A stretch of 64,000 nucleotides of DNA from Rhodobacteraceae bacterium Alg238-R152 (GCA_900537125.1 UNRJ01000003.1:434001-498000), one strand, 5' to 3'. Shown: positions 25,661 through 35,123, counted from the stretch's first letter. Notes: generated by a model from the letters alone, not told the origin. Numbers and translations are program-made.

Positions 25661-26401
25661 GACATTTAGTCAGTGTAGATGGGCGCCCCATGCGAGAGGG
25701 ACTGAACCGGGTTGGGGTATTTCAATGCAATGTGACAAAGTTGACACATAGTTAACGTGTGCACGGCCCAAAAGCGGCGAATATTTGCCGGTGAGTCGAG
25801 ACTTTTTGCGCGAGGAGAATCTGCAAATGGGTCCGTTTGGGGCAAAAATTTGCAGTTGCCGAGTTCTGTTTGCTCGACGATCTAAAATAATTCGAGATAA
25901 CCAAATTGCGGCCAGATCGGGTGTTTGCGCAAAAATCGGTTCTTTGCGGTCTGAAGGCGGTGCACAGAAATCTGATCAGTAATATAAGGGGAAAATGGCA
26001 GAGGCGAATATTTAATGTGTTGACTTCGCACCTGTTTTTTGGCTTTTATGCGCCCGACACTTGGGGGTGTGAGTTCCAATTTTGGGTTAATGTTCATGAT
26101 GCGTTCTCTTTTACGCGCTCAACTTCACGTAAAGTCGCGAAGCTTAATTGTGCAATTTCCCCAAAGCAAAATTGGATGTCCGCACAAAAATGATTTGGCG
26201 GAATTATTAGATCGGTAACCACTTTCGCAAATACAGTCATCTCAACAGCATCCAGAACGGGTGCTCAATCTGCCAATGCGACAACGCATGTGGTGGACGC
26301 TGGCGGAATGTCTCTGTCTTCAGAGGAGTTCCATCTGTATTAAGAGCGGAAACTGTGGTGCCTGTAACAGAAAGTTGAAGACCAGAATGGTTTTGGAAGC
26401 G
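25661..26401. other. Long A+T-rich gap before the capsule operon
   Basis: About 740 bases with no gene I can support. Short open frames here lack ribosome-binding sites and domain features. The region is visibly richer in A+T than its surroundings and presumably holds the capsule promoter and an untranslated leader. I found no JUMPstart/ops sequence. Confidence 0.45.
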
Positions 26402-27535
26402 ATGCAAAGAAAAATTCGGGGGAGCCGGGCTGTAGCCGCGGTGATTGCCGTCTTGGCCATTGCAGGCTGTTCAACCTTGCCGGGGCAAGGCACCAGCAAA
26501 GCAGTGATCACCATGGCCGACCAGTCTGCAAACCAAGAGCATGTGACGCGTGACTTTGCCTTGGTTCCGGTGACACCGGAGGTGATCGGGAAGGTTGGCG
26601 CGCCGATGAAAGCCGGCTTCGCAGGAAGCCTGAGCGCTCGCAGTTCATCGTCTGCAGGCACCAGTATTCGGGTCGGAGATCGTCTGACTGTGCGGATCTG
26701 GGAAAGCTCTCCTGAAGGCCTCTTCTCTACCGTCGAACAAAAGTCCTCCGCGATTCCGGTGATTGTCAGCAATAATGGCGACATTAACATCCCCTATGTT
26801 GGGGATTTACGGGTGGTCGGCATGACCGTGGATCAGGTGCGCAATCATGTTGCTGATGGTCTGCGTGGCAAAGCTGTAGATCCTGAGGTGTCGGTTATTC
26901 TGGAGAAAGGCGGTGCGCAGAGCGTGACCGTTGTGGGCGATGCCCGGTCTCCTGGTCGGTTCGATATTCCAGCCAGTGGTTTGCGGCTTCTGGATGCGGT
27001 GGCAATGGCCAAAGGAGCCACGCAAGCGACACATGATATGGAAGTGAGTCTGTTGCGCGGTAGCTCCGTTGCCCGGGCACGTTTGGACGAAGTTATCTCA
27101 ACCGGCAGTGCCAATGTCTGGCTGCAACCCCGTGACACCGTGCAGCTCTTGCACAATCCGCGGTCTTTTTCCGCTTTCGGCGCAGTCAAGAAACCCTCGC
27201 AGTACGTGTTTAACACTGAGCAGGTGACCCTGGCGGAAGCAATCAGCAAAGTAGGCGGTTTGGACGATAAAACGGCCGATGACAGCGGCGTGTTCCTGTT
27301 TCGGTTTGAAAACCGTGACCGGGTGAAAAGCACCGGGGCAACCCTGCCTGACAGAACCTACTCCAAGGGTGTGCCAACGGTCTATTGGATCGATCTGAAC
27401 TCCCCTGAAGCCATCTTTATGACCCAAGCCTTCACCATGCGGGACAAAGACGTGTTGTTTGTCGCAAACGCACCGTCCACCGATCTTGCCAAATTCGTTG
27501 CCATTTTGGCGGCAACAATAGCGATAGCGAGCTAA
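26402..27535 (+). CDS. Outer-membrane polysaccharide export lipoprotein (Wza/KpsD type)
   Basis: A 377-aa lipoprotein of the OPX family that forms the outer-membrane channel for capsule. Lipobox LAIAG-Cys23 follows a signal peptide. A polysaccharide-export domain (RVGDRLTVRIWESSPEGLF ... GDINIPYVGDLRVVGMTVDQ) is followed by SLBB-type domains (VTVVGDARSPGRFDIP; FSAFGAVKKPSQYVF). The start is set at 26402 so that the signal peptide is of normal length; 26387 is the alternative. It heads the capsule operon. Confidence 0.87.
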   Translation: MQRKIRGSRAVAAVIAVLAIAGCSTLPGQGTSKAVITMADQSANQEHVTRDFALVPVTPEVIGKVGAPMKAGFAGSLSARSSSSAGTSIRVGDRLTVRIWESSPEGLFSTVEQKSSAIPVIVSNNGDINIPYVGDLRVVGMTVDQVRNHVADGLRGKAVDPEVSVILEKGGAQSVTVVGDARSPGRFDIPASGLRLLDAVAMAKGATQATHDMEVSLLRGSSVARARLDEVISTGSANVWLQPRDTVQLLHNPRSFSAFGAVKKPSQYVFNTEQVTLAEAISKVGGLDDKTADDSGVFLFRFENRDRVKSTGATLPDRTYSKGVPTVYWIDLNSPEAIFMTQAFTMRDKDVLFVANAPSTDLAKFVAILAATIAIAS

Positions 27536-27539
27536 CCTG

Positions 27540-28283
27540 ATGAGTTTACACCGACTAACACGCCCCCACCCTGAGCCACAGGTTTCTTTCCTGCTGCTGT
27601 CCGGCGGTGTGGGCTCGCGCTCCAACCACCATGAGCCAAAGCAATTCTACAAATTGGCGGGCCACCCAATGATTGCACATTCGATCATTGCTGCGGTGCG
27701 CACCCCAAACGTGGCCGAAATTGTGGTTAATGCCCCGGCAGGTTTTGAAGAGCGGACCCGTGAGGTCATGGAAGCTTATTGCGCAGGCCTGCCCTATAAA
27801 ATCATCCCTGCAGGCGAGACCCGCCAAGAAAGCTGTGAAGCGTTGGTGGCGGCTGCTGAAAAGGACGTGGTGGTGCTGCATGAGGCGGCCCGCCCGTTCA
27901 TCAGCGTCGATATGCTGGCTGAGCTGATTGATTGCGAGGCCGAAAACGCAGGCTATTGTTTTGCAATTTCCTTCTCCATGTGCCGGATAAACACGGAGAC
28001 GCGCTTGATCAAACGCGGTGTGTCTCGTGAGAAAGTTTTTGACATTCAGCTGCCTCAGAAATTTGCGCGCGCAACCTTGCTAGCGGCGCATGCCAAGGCC
28101 CGGGCAAAGGGCAAGAACTACAACGAAGACTCGGTGATGGTCGTAAAAATGACCAAGCAGCCGGTGCTTTCCCTGGAAGGCTCCAGCCGCAACCGTAAAG
28201 TAACGACCCCCGAAGATTTCATTATAGCAGAAGGCATGATGAAGGATTTCCACAGTAAAGGAAAAGTGACTCCCCATGACTAA
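27540..28283 (+). CDS. IspD-like cytidylyltransferase, probable ribitol-5-phosphate type
   Basis: A 247-aa nucleotidyltransferase of the IspD/TarI superfamily with the CTP-binding LLLSGGVGSR and EPKQF (residues 18-36) and VVLHEAARPF in the middle. Housekeeping IspD is usually beside ispF; this copy lies in a capsule operon directly ahead of an SDR and a TagF-like enzyme. That pairing matches Bcs1/TarIJ-type CDP-ribitol synthesis, where the SDR reduces ribulose-5-phosphate and this enzyme makes CDP-ribitol. The exact polyol (ribitol versus another) is inferred. Confidence 0.8.
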   Translation: MSLHRLTRPHPEPQVSFLLLSGGVGSRSNHHEPKQFYKLAGHPMIAHSIIAAVRTPNVAEIVVNAPAGFEERTREVMEAYCAGLPYKIIPAGETRQESCEALVAAAEKDVVVLHEAARPFISVDMLAELIDCEAENAGYCFAISFSMCRINTETRLIKRGVSREKVFDIQLPQKFARATLLAAHAKARAKGKNYNEDSVMVVKMTKQPVLSLEGSSRNRKVTTPEDFIIAEGMMKDFHSKGKVTPHD

Positions 28284-28980
28284 GACTGTTTTAATAAGCG
28301 GTGCCTCCAAAGGCATCGGCCTCGCAACTGCTCGCCGCTTCGCACGTGGCATGGATGAGGTGAGCTGTATTGTGATGGTGGCACGCAAGTCCGACACCTT
28401 TGACAACGCTGTGGCTGAAGTCCGTGCGATCTCAGGCAACCGTCAAATTTTCCAGGTTGAAGCGGACCTGTCCAATCCGGACGCCGTCAAAGAGGTGTTT
28501 GACCGTTTGGACGCCGAAAATGTGGCCGTGAACTACGTTGTGAACAATGCTGGGTTCACCAAACCCGCATCAATCAACGAAACAAACATGGCAGATTTTG
28601 AAATGACCATGCGCGTGAACGTTTATTCTCCGTTCCGCTTTGTTCAGGAAGCTCTCCTGCGTAACCATCCGCTGGAAAAAGTGATCAACATCGCGTCCAC
28701 TGCTGGCATCAACGGCCGGTCTGGCTGGATGTCCTACTCGACTTCCAAAGCGGCTGTGATCAACATGTCGGAAGTGATGCGCGACGAGCTGGCCCCTTAT
28801 GGTGTTGACGTTGTATGTCTGTCCCCTGGCCGTTGTGCAACCGACCTGCGCAAGACATTGGCGCCCGATGAAGATCCGAGCACCATTATGCAGCCAGAAC
28901 AGGTTGCGGATGTCATTGCCATGATGTCTTCGCCTACCGGCAAAATGCTGTTGAGCGAAAACTTGGTGGTGCGCACCTAA
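28276..28980 (+). CDS. Short-chain dehydrogenase, probable pentulose-5-phosphate reductase
   Basis: A 234-aa classical SDR: cofactor motif GASKGIG (9-15), NNAG (90-93), catalytic Ser141 and YSTSK (154-158). It overlaps the cytidylyltransferase gene by 8 bases, so the two are translationally coupled; in Haemophilus influenzae Bcs1 the two activities are fused in one protein. By that analogy it would reduce ribulose-5-phosphate to ribitol-5-phosphate with NADPH. An alternative role is another sugar-nucleotide or polyol reductase. Confidence 0.78.
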   Translation: MTKTVLISGASKGIGLATARRFARGMDEVSCIVMVARKSDTFDNAVAEVRAISGNRQIFQVEADLSNPDAVKEVFDRLDAENVAVNYVVNNAGFTKPASINETNMADFEMTMRVNVYSPFRFVQEALLRNHPLEKVINIASTAGINGRSGWMSYSTSKAAVINMSEVMRDELAPYGVDVVCLSPGRCATDLRKTLAPDEDPSTIMQPEQVADVIAMMSSPTGKMLLSENLVVRT

Positions 28981-28984
28981 AACA

Positions 28985-30268
28985 ATGTTGGAAGTGCGGG
29001 ACACGAGTAAATTGGTGACGCAGAAAGAGCCCAGCGGCGAAGGCCACGAGGTAGCGACACAAAACTGCAGCGCAACAATTGCTCTGCGGGATGTGGAGGC
29101 TGTGCCGGACCAGGCTGTCTATTTGGACAGCCCAGTCCTGTCTGCTGTCAACCAGATCCGTCCCTTCTTTGAAAGTGGTGCTTACGGCAAATCCGACACC
29201 CCCCTTTTGCTGCGCCATCGCGCCTTGATCCGGATGCAGCGGCTGTTTAGCCGTTTGCCTTCCGATCTGGACGTGCGGCCGGTCAAAGGCGGCGGCGCGC
29301 GGTTTCCTCTGCGTCAGGGCGGTGTTCTGTTTTACCCGTTTAACTCGCAGTCTAACCTGCAAACGGTCGCCAACCGGTCGTTCCGCCATGTGCTGACGCT
29401 GCATGGGGAAAGCAACAAAGGCGCTTCTGTGCGGCCTGCATCGCGCATGTACGATTATGTTTCCATTGCTGGTCCCCTGGCGCGGGACCGTTACCTGGAT
29501 GCCGGAATTTTCACCTCAGCAGATGTGGATCAAGGCCGATTGGTGATGATGGGAGACACGTTTGTGCAATCTATGCCGTGGATCAAACCGGCGCGGATAA
29601 CAGACACGGCGCCGGTGATATTCTATTCTCCCACCTGGGAAGGTTATGGCAGCGAAGCGGACAATTACAGTTCGGTTGCCGGCTTGCGCGGATTTATGGC
29701 GGTGCTGAAAGCGGCGCGGGCCTTGGATATGCATCGGGTTGTGGTGAAGCCGCATCCGTATCTGGGTATGTTGCGTCCGGCAATGGTGCGGGAATTCATC
29801 TCAGGAATTCGACTTCTGCGCCGGTCCGGACTGCAGGTGTCAGTGGTTTTGCGCAATGCAAGCCTGCAGCTGCGGTTTGGCTGTCATACTCAGTTGAGCC
29901 GCTTGGCCACGATTGAAGAAGACGAAGCAAACCCACTTGCGGTGGCATTGGCGCTTTGTGACATTTCCGGCATGGAGGCTATCTTCCTTAAGCAGCGCAT
30001 TCGCCACTTGGTGATGGCGCGGGAAGATGATGTTCCGCAAGGCCTTGCATCAATTTACAGTCGCAAGTCGATTATGTCACATCAGGATCCGGAAACCGCT
30101 GTGATGGACTACTTGGATCACGCCGAAGAGACCGACACAGTGCACCGTCAGGTGGTGTTTGGTTGGAGCAACGCGGAGCTGGAAGGCATGTCGGCGAGCT
30201 CTGCAAGACGATGGTTGATCGACTATGTGCGCAGAGATCCTTTCTGGTCGCAGGCAAAGTCGATATGA
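28985..30268 (+). CDS. TagF-like polyol-phosphate transferase (capsule polymerase candidate)
   Basis: A 427-aa protein resembling the CDP-glycerol/CDP-ribitol phosphotransferase (TagF/TarF) GT-B fold. LTLHGESNKGA and YVSIAGPLARDRYLDAG correspond to the acceptor-side motif; VIFYSPTWEGYGSEADNYS matches the TagF APTWR block; VVVKPHPYL and the C-terminal ALCDISGMEAIFL match the substrate-binding DxSS block, here ISG. No membrane segment is seen. The start is 4 bases after the SDR stop and has no clear Shine-Dalgarno. It would build a polyol-phosphate polymer; relation is judged from motifs, not search. Confidence 0.65.
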   Translation: MLEVRDTSKLVTQKEPSGEGHEVATQNCSATIALRDVEAVPDQAVYLDSPVLSAVNQIRPFFESGAYGKSDTPLLLRHRALIRMQRLFSRLPSDLDVRPVKGGGARFPLRQGGVLFYPFNSQSNLQTVANRSFRHVLTLHGESNKGASVRPASRMYDYVSIAGPLARDRYLDAGIFTSADVDQGRLVMMGDTFVQSMPWIKPARITDTAPVIFYSPTWEGYGSEADNYSSVAGLRGFMAVLKAARALDMHRVVVKPHPYLGMLRPAMVREFISGIRLLRRSGLQVSVVLRNASLQLRFGCHTQLSRLATIEEDEANPLAVALALCDISGMEAIFLKQRIRHLVMAREDDVPQGLASIYSRKSIMSHQDPETAVMDYLDHAEETDTVHRQVVFGWSNAELEGMSASSARRWLIDYVRRDPFWSQAKSI

Positions 30269-30448
30269 GTGACATCCAGCAGTTGAAAAACACCGTGGGT
30301 TGCAGGCGGGTAATGGATTGTCCTGCCTAGGACTCACATGATCCGACCCAATACGCGACGTGTCAGGCGCGCGGGGCACTTTGCTGCAAGCATGTGGTAT
30401 GGTGTAAAAGACTCAAACCTGAGCCAGAAGGCGCATGAAAGGTAAGAC

Positions 30449-31642
30449 ATGGCAGAAGTCAAAGCATTGAAGGCCGTCGATAAGACTGACGGTCCCAGCG
30501 GTGTGATGCAAGCGCCTCCAAAGGCCTCTCCGCTCAAGAACAAACGGTGGGGTCTGATCTTTTCCCTTCTGTTTTTGTTCCTGGTGCCTGTTGGGCTTGG
30601 CGGCGCATATTTTTGGGTGATAGCCTCTGATCGGTATGCTGCCGGGGCCAGCTTTGTGATCCGGGGTCTTGAAGGCGGTGGAACACCTGATTTTGTCACG
30701 TCGTTTACCGGTATGTCTCCCAGCGGGAGCACGACATCAGACAGCTATGTTGTGCGCCACTTTCTGGAAAGTGCTGATCTGTTACGGCAGTTGGATGCGG
30801 AGTTGGATCTGCGCGCGCATTATTCCCAAGATCATATTGACCCCATTGCCCGTTTTCGGCCTGACAGCACGTTTGAAGAGCTGGTGGAGTATTGGCAATG
30901 GCGGATCAATACGACTTATGACAGCACCACCGGAATTGTGACATATGAGGTTCAGGCTTTTGATGCTGAAACCGCCGAGCGCTTGGCCCAATTGGCCCTG
31001 GCGGCGGCGGACCGACTGGTGAACGAACTGTCGGAAAAGGCCCGTCAGGACTCGGTTCAGTTTGCGGCCAAAGAAGTGGAACGTGCCGAAGAACGTGTGC
31101 GCAAAGTGCGCCTGCAGCTGGTGGATTTCCGGGCGGAGCGTGGCACGGTGGACCCGGTGATCAATGCGCAGCTTGATGCGGAACTTATGTCATCTCTGGA
31201 AAAAAAGCTGGTGGATATTCAGGCGCGGATCAACGCGCTGTCGGGGTCGGTGGATGCGGATTCCCCGATGCTGGTGCAACTCTTTCGCCAGGCGTCTGCG
31301 TTGGAAGAGCAGATCCAGCAACGTCGGGCTTTGATTGGGCGGGTTGGAGATGCGGACAGCAAAAGAAACACCGCAGAAGCGCTGGCTGCATATGAAGGTC
31401 TGTTGATCGAGCAAAACTTCGCACAGCAGAGCTATGCCTCGGCCATGGTGTCGCTGGAAACAGCGCGCATGGATGCGGATCGGCAACAGCGCTATCTAGC
31501 GGTGTTTGCGCGGCCATTTGTACCCAATGAAGCAGCCTATCCGGTGCGTGTGCGTGACTTCTTCCTGGTGATGATTGCTGCGTTTGCGCTTTGGGCGATC
31601 TCGACGTTGATCGCTTATACAATCCGAGATCACATGCGCTGA
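30449..31642 (+). CDS. kpsE: Capsule export inner-membrane protein (KpsE-like)
   Basis: A 397-aa polysaccharide co-polymerase/periplasmic adaptor. Two membrane segments (about 35-59 and near the C-terminus, FFLVMIAAFALWAISTLIA) bracket a long periplasmic coiled coil (EKARQDSVQFAAKEVERAEE ... QASALEEQIQQRRAL). That is the KpsE/BexC topology linking the ABC exporter to the outer-membrane channel. Shine-Dalgarno AAGGTAAG. It is 180 bases behind the TagF-like gene and 10 bases ahead of kpsM. Confidence 0.88.
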   Translation: MAEVKALKAVDKTDGPSGVMQAPPKASPLKNKRWGLIFSLLFLFLVPVGLGGAYFWVIASDRYAAGASFVIRGLEGGGTPDFVTSFTGMSPSGSTTSDSYVVRHFLESADLLRQLDAELDLRAHYSQDHIDPIARFRPDSTFEELVEYWQWRINTTYDSTTGIVTYEVQAFDAETAERLAQLALAAADRLVNELSEKARQDSVQFAAKEVERAEERVRKVRLQLVDFRAERGTVDPVINAQLDAELMSSLEKKLVDIQARINALSGSVDADSPMLVQLFRQASALEEQIQQRRALIGRVGDADSKRNTAEALAAYEGLLIEQNFAQQSYASAMVSLETARMDADRQQRYLAVFARPFVPNEAAYPVRVRDFFLVMIAAFALWAISTLIAYTIRDHMR

Positions 31643-31652
31643 GGTCTGGCTG

Positions 31653-32420
31653 ATGTTTTACGCCATTTGGCTGCAAATCCGGGTTATTGCTGCGCTGACG
31701 CTGCGGGAAACGCGCATGACGTTTGGCACCTCCCACTCGGGGTATTTCTGGGCCGTCTTTCAGCCGATTTTTTCGGTGTCGTTCCTGATGACGCTGTTCT
31801 ACCTGATTGGGCGCCAATCCCCGTTTGGCACCTCCCTGGCATTGTTTTTTGCCACGGCGGTGTTGACGCTGGAGTTCTACAATAAACTTTCGGTGTCGCT
31901 GATGCGGGCGTTCACGTCGAATAAATCGCTGCTGTCTTATCCAATGATCAAAGAGCCGGACACGCTGTTTGCACGGCTGTCGCTGATCGCGTGCACCTTT
32001 CTTGTGATCAATGTGATCTTTTATAGCGGCTTGCTTGCGGTTGGCCTTGGGCAGTTTCCGGCCCACCCGGAGCGGTTGATTTATGCGTTTTTGACCACCT
32101 GTTTGCTGGGATTTGGGGTCGGATCAATCAATGCGATCCTGTATCAGAAGAACCAGGCGTGGCAGCATATCGAGAAGATTTTTGCCCGGCCGCTCTTCTT
32201 CCTTTCCGGTGTGTTCTACATTCCATCAACCATGCCGCCAGAGGCCGTTGCGGTGCTTAAGTGGAACCCAATATTACATGTTGTGGAGTGGACGCGGGAG
32301 GGGTTCTATTCCAATTACCACAGTGACGTCCTCAATATTGGCTACCCATTGGGGCTTGGCGCGGCGTTGGTGATCATTGCGTTGTTTGCTGAACGTATCA
32401 CGCGCAAGCAGAGGGTTTGA
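31653..32420 (+). CDS. kpsM: Capsule ABC exporter permease (KpsM-like)
   Basis: A 255-aa ABC-2 type permease with six hydrophobic segments (e.g. FLMTLFYLIGRQSPFGTSLA, FLVINVIFYSGLLAVGL, RPLFFLSGVFYIPSTMP). The last motif, F-x-SG-x-FY-x-P, is the typical ABC-2 signature of KpsM/BexB. It pairs with the ATPase that overlaps its stop and would move a completed lipid-linked capsule chain across the inner membrane. Confidence 0.92.
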   Translation: MFYAIWLQIRVIAALTLRETRMTFGTSHSGYFWAVFQPIFSVSFLMTLFYLIGRQSPFGTSLALFFATAVLTLEFYNKLSVSLMRAFTSNKSLLSYPMIKEPDTLFARLSLIACTFLVINVIFYSGLLAVGLGQFPAHPERLIYAFLTTCLLGFGVGSINAILYQKNQAWQHIEKIFARPLFFLSGVFYIPSTMPPEAVAVLKWNPILHVVEWTREGFYSNYHSDVLNIGYPLGLGAALVIIALFAERITRKQRV

Positions 32421-32422
32421 TC

Positions 32423-33073
32423 GTGATTGCATTTGAAAACGTAACCAAGATTTACAACGTTAAAAACGTCAAGAAGGTGATCCTTGACGATGCGTCTTAT
32501 CGGTTTGCGGATCGCAAGAATGTTGCGCTGATGGGGCATAATGGCGCGGGCAAATCGACCATGATGCGGATGATCGCAGGGATCGAGCTGCCGACGTCAG
32601 GTCGGGTGCGACGCACAGAAAAGGTTAGCTGGCCCATGGGGTTTGCCCGTGGCTTTAATGGCATGATGACCGGCGTGGAAAACGTGCGGTTTGTGTCGCG
32701 GGTTTATGGGTGCCACACGGATACCATCCTAGAGCAGGTGCAAGAGTTTGCCGAGCTTGGAAAATCTCTGGCCCTGCCCATTCAGACCTATTCCAGCGGC
32801 ATGAAAGCGCGCTTGGCGTTTGGGTTGTCACTGGCGATCAGCTTTGAATGCTACCTTATCGACGAAATCACTGCTGTGGGGGATCGGCGTTTTAAGAAGA
32901 AGAGCGAGACGGCTCTGAAAGACAAAATCAAAGATGCGCGGGTTGTGATGATTTCCCACTCCGAGAAAACCATCAAAGACTATTGTGACTGTGGTGTGTT
33001 TGCCTATGGCAGCAAGCTGTATCACTACGATGATGTCAATGAATTGCTCAAGGACTACAGGAAGTTTTGTTGA
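32423..33073 (+). CDS. kpsT: Capsule ABC exporter ATPase (KpsT-like)
   Basis: A 216-aa ABC ATPase. Walker A GHNGAGKST at 38-46, signature YSSGMKARLAFG near 123-134 and Walker B YLIDEI near 144-149. This is the KpsT/BexA size and motif set, without the C-terminal carbohydrate-binding extension of O-antigen exporters. GTG at 32423 is preferred since GAGGG is ~9 bases upstream; a TTG at 32417 overlaps the kpsM stop. The stop overlaps the next start (TGATG). Confidence 0.92.
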   Translation: MIAFENVTKIYNVKNVKKVILDDASYRFADRKNVALMGHNGAGKSTMMRMIAGIELPTSGRVRRTEKVSWPMGFARGFNGMMTGVENVRFVSRVYGCHTDTILEQVQEFAELGKSLALPIQTYSSGMKARLAFGLSLAISFECYLIDEITAVGDRRFKKKSETALKDKIKDARVVMISHSEKTIKDYCDCGVFAYGSKLYHYDDVNELLKDYRKFC

Positions 33074-33930
33074 TGGCGCGTTGGGGGATTGTGTCGGCAC
33101 TTCTGGCCGCCGCAGTTGGGTTTGGTTTTGTATCCGACGGAGCCGCGGAGCGCGCTGAGCAGAGCTGTGGTGACGCGCAAGGCAATTTGCGGGTGATGAC
33201 CTACAATATCCGCACAGCGCTGGGCACTAAGAACCCGGGAAAAAACCCACTGCACCAATTGTTTGAGGGGCATGACATTGCGCCAATTGTAGCGGCGATC
33301 GCAGCGGCTGACCCGGATGTGGTTGCCTTGCAAGAGGTTTTGGGGTGGGGGCAGGCCGGACGTATCGCGCGGGCGCTTGAGATGGACAGTGCTTTTGTTT
33401 TTCATCCAAGTCCGCTGCCGTGGTGGGGCAATGCCGTGATAAGCAAATGCCCAATTACAGATAAACATCGGGTGGTGACCAGTCGCGGCAAAGGCAATGG
33501 AAAAGCGATGCCTGTGGCGGTTTTGGATGTTGGTGGGCATGAGGTGTTGGCGACTTCAATACACCGCGACCGAGACGACAATACCGGAATTCAGATACAG
33601 CGGATGATGACGCCGTTTGCGCATTCAGACACACCGGTGTTGTTGATGGGGGATTTCAACTTCAAGCCCAATGACAAGCGGCATGCGGTTGTGAGCCAGG
33701 CATTTGAAGACAGCGCGCTGATTGCGCAGTCAGGGGCCGACTATGTGCTGGAGCGCGGGACGTATCCTGTGATTGCGGGCAGCAAGAAACACCGCCGGAT
33801 TGACTATGTCTTTCTGTCCAAAGGCGATTTCATCGCTTCGGATGTGCGGGTGATCGAGGGCATACATGCAGAGGCCTCTGATCATCTGGGCTATGTAGCC
33901 GATGTGACTCTCACCTCAGGGACAGACTAA
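33073..33930 (+). CDS. Secreted endonuclease/exonuclease/phosphatase-family protein
   Basis: A 285-aa EEP-fold hydrolase with an N-terminal signal peptide (WGIVSALLAAAVGFGFVSDG). The active-site set is complete: TYNIR (Asn), VVALQEV (Glu), LMGDFNF (Asp/Asn), RIDYVF and SDHLGY (Asp-His). EEP enzymes cleave phosphodiesters or phosphomonoesters in nucleic acids, lipids and headgroups. Its TGATG overlap with kpsT puts it in the capsule operon, so a periplasmic role on capsule or lipid carrier phosphodiesters is possible but unproven. Confidence 0.82.
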   Translation: MARWGIVSALLAAAVGFGFVSDGAAERAEQSCGDAQGNLRVMTYNIRTALGTKNPGKNPLHQLFEGHDIAPIVAAIAAADPDVVALQEVLGWGQAGRIARALEMDSAFVFHPSPLPWWGNAVISKCPITDKHRVVTSRGKGNGKAMPVAVLDVGGHEVLATSIHRDRDDNTGIQIQRMMTPFAHSDTPVLLMGDFNFKPNDKRHAVVSQAFEDSALIAQSGADYVLERGTYPVIAGSKKHRRIDYVFLSKGDFIASDVRVIEGIHAEASDHLGYVADVTLTSGTD

Positions 33931-34124
33931 GCGCCCCCGATTTCTGCGGTGGCGGTGGCGATTTGTCCGCGCCATCAAGAAAATTTGATCAAATTTCGGG
34001 GAAATCCTTGCAGGCCGCCGCCGCGCGTGGTTGCATCTGGCGTCAGCATCGATGGTTTTTGGCACTACGCCATCGCTAGTGATGGTGGGAGAGATGCAGC
34101 ATTCTCATAGGGCGGGGAGCTTTG

Positions 34125-35123
34125 GTGACTGAGATTTGGGGGCATATGCCGGATGGCCGCGCGGTGCATCGCGTGACGCTAAAGGGCGGGGGACTGACCG
34201 CACATGTGCTGACTTTTGGCGCAGTGCTGCAGGATTTGCGTCTGGAGGGCCACGAGGCGCCTTTGGTGTTGGGGTTTCCCGAGTTTGCACCCTACCTGAC
34301 GGAGTCTCCGTATTTTGGCGCAACCGTGGGGCGGTTTGCCAACCGTATCCGTGGCGGGCATCTGGAATTGGACGGGCAGACCTATCAACTCGATACCAAT
34401 GATGGTGGGCGGCATACGTTGCATGGCGGGGCTGAGGGACTGGGTGGTCATCTGTGGGAGATAGACACAGCCGCCGAGGATCACGTGACGCTTAAGGCAG
34501 TGCTGCCGGACGGGCATATGGGGTTTCCCGGAACGCTGACAGCTCGGGTGACGTTAGCGCTGATGGAAGCTGGTACGCTGGATATCCAAATGCGGGCGGA
34601 GACGGACAAAACAACGTTGTGTAGTTTGGCGCATCACAGCTATTTCACGTTGGATGATGCGGAGACCGTTTCTGAGCATGTGTTGCAGGTCGAGGCCGGG
34701 AGCTTCACGCCAGTGGAAACCACATTGATCCCGACAGGGCAGGTTGCTCAGGCCGCGGGGACGCGGTTTGATTTCCGCAAAGCTGCACCGCTGGTGCAAG
34801 CGTATCCGATCGACCATAATTTTTGCCTTTCCAAAGACCGGCAACCGCTGCGACAGGTGGCCAGTCTGCAAAGCACGACATCGGGATTGCGGATGACGTG
34901 TTTGACCACGGAGCCGGGACTGCAAATCTATGATGGATCAGGGATCAATACGACAACCAAAGGGCTGGCGGGGCAGCCCATGGGCGCATGTGCCGGCATT
35001 GCGCTGGAGCCGCAGGTTTGGCCTGACGCGCATCATCACAAGAATTTCCCTCAGGCCGTGTTGCGGCCGGGCGAGCGTTATCATCAACACACACAATTTG
35101 TCTTTTCGAGAGGTCAGACATGA
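34125..35123 (+). CDS. galM: Aldose 1-epimerase (galactose mutarotase family)
   Basis: A 332-aa mutarotase interconverting alpha and beta anomers of sugars. Family motifs: GATVGRFANRIRGG, LHGGAEG, AHHSYF (catalytic His) and IALEPQVWPDAHHHKNFP (catalytic Glu and the C-terminal block). GTG at 34125 has GGGGAG 5 bases upstream and is preferred to TTG at 34122. Its stop overlaps the gabD ATG (ATGA). A second, diverged epimerase gene lies at 52664-53533. Confidence 0.92.
   Translation: MTEIWGHMPDGRAVHRVTLKGGGLTAHVLTFGAVLQDLRLEGHEAPLVLGFPEFAPYLTESPYFGATVGRFANRIRGGHLELDGQTYQLDTNDGGRHTLHGGAEGLGGHLWEIDTAAEDHVTLKAVLPDGHMGFPGTLTARVTLALMEAGTLDIQMRAETDKTTLCSLAHHSYFTLDDAETVSEHVLQVEAGSFTPVETTLIPTGQVAQAAGTRFDFRKAAPLVQAYPIDHNFCLSKDRQPLRQVASLQSTTSGLRMTCLTTEPGLQIYDGSGINTTTKGLAGQPMGACAGIALEPQVWPDAHHHKNFPQAVLRPGERYHQHTQFVFSRGQT

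Noticed and set aside
27540..28283. Housekeeping ispD for isoprenoids
   Set aside because: No ispF beside or fused to it, and it is coupled to an SDR inside a capsule operon, so the TarI/Bcs1 reading is favoured; not excluded without the rest of the genome.
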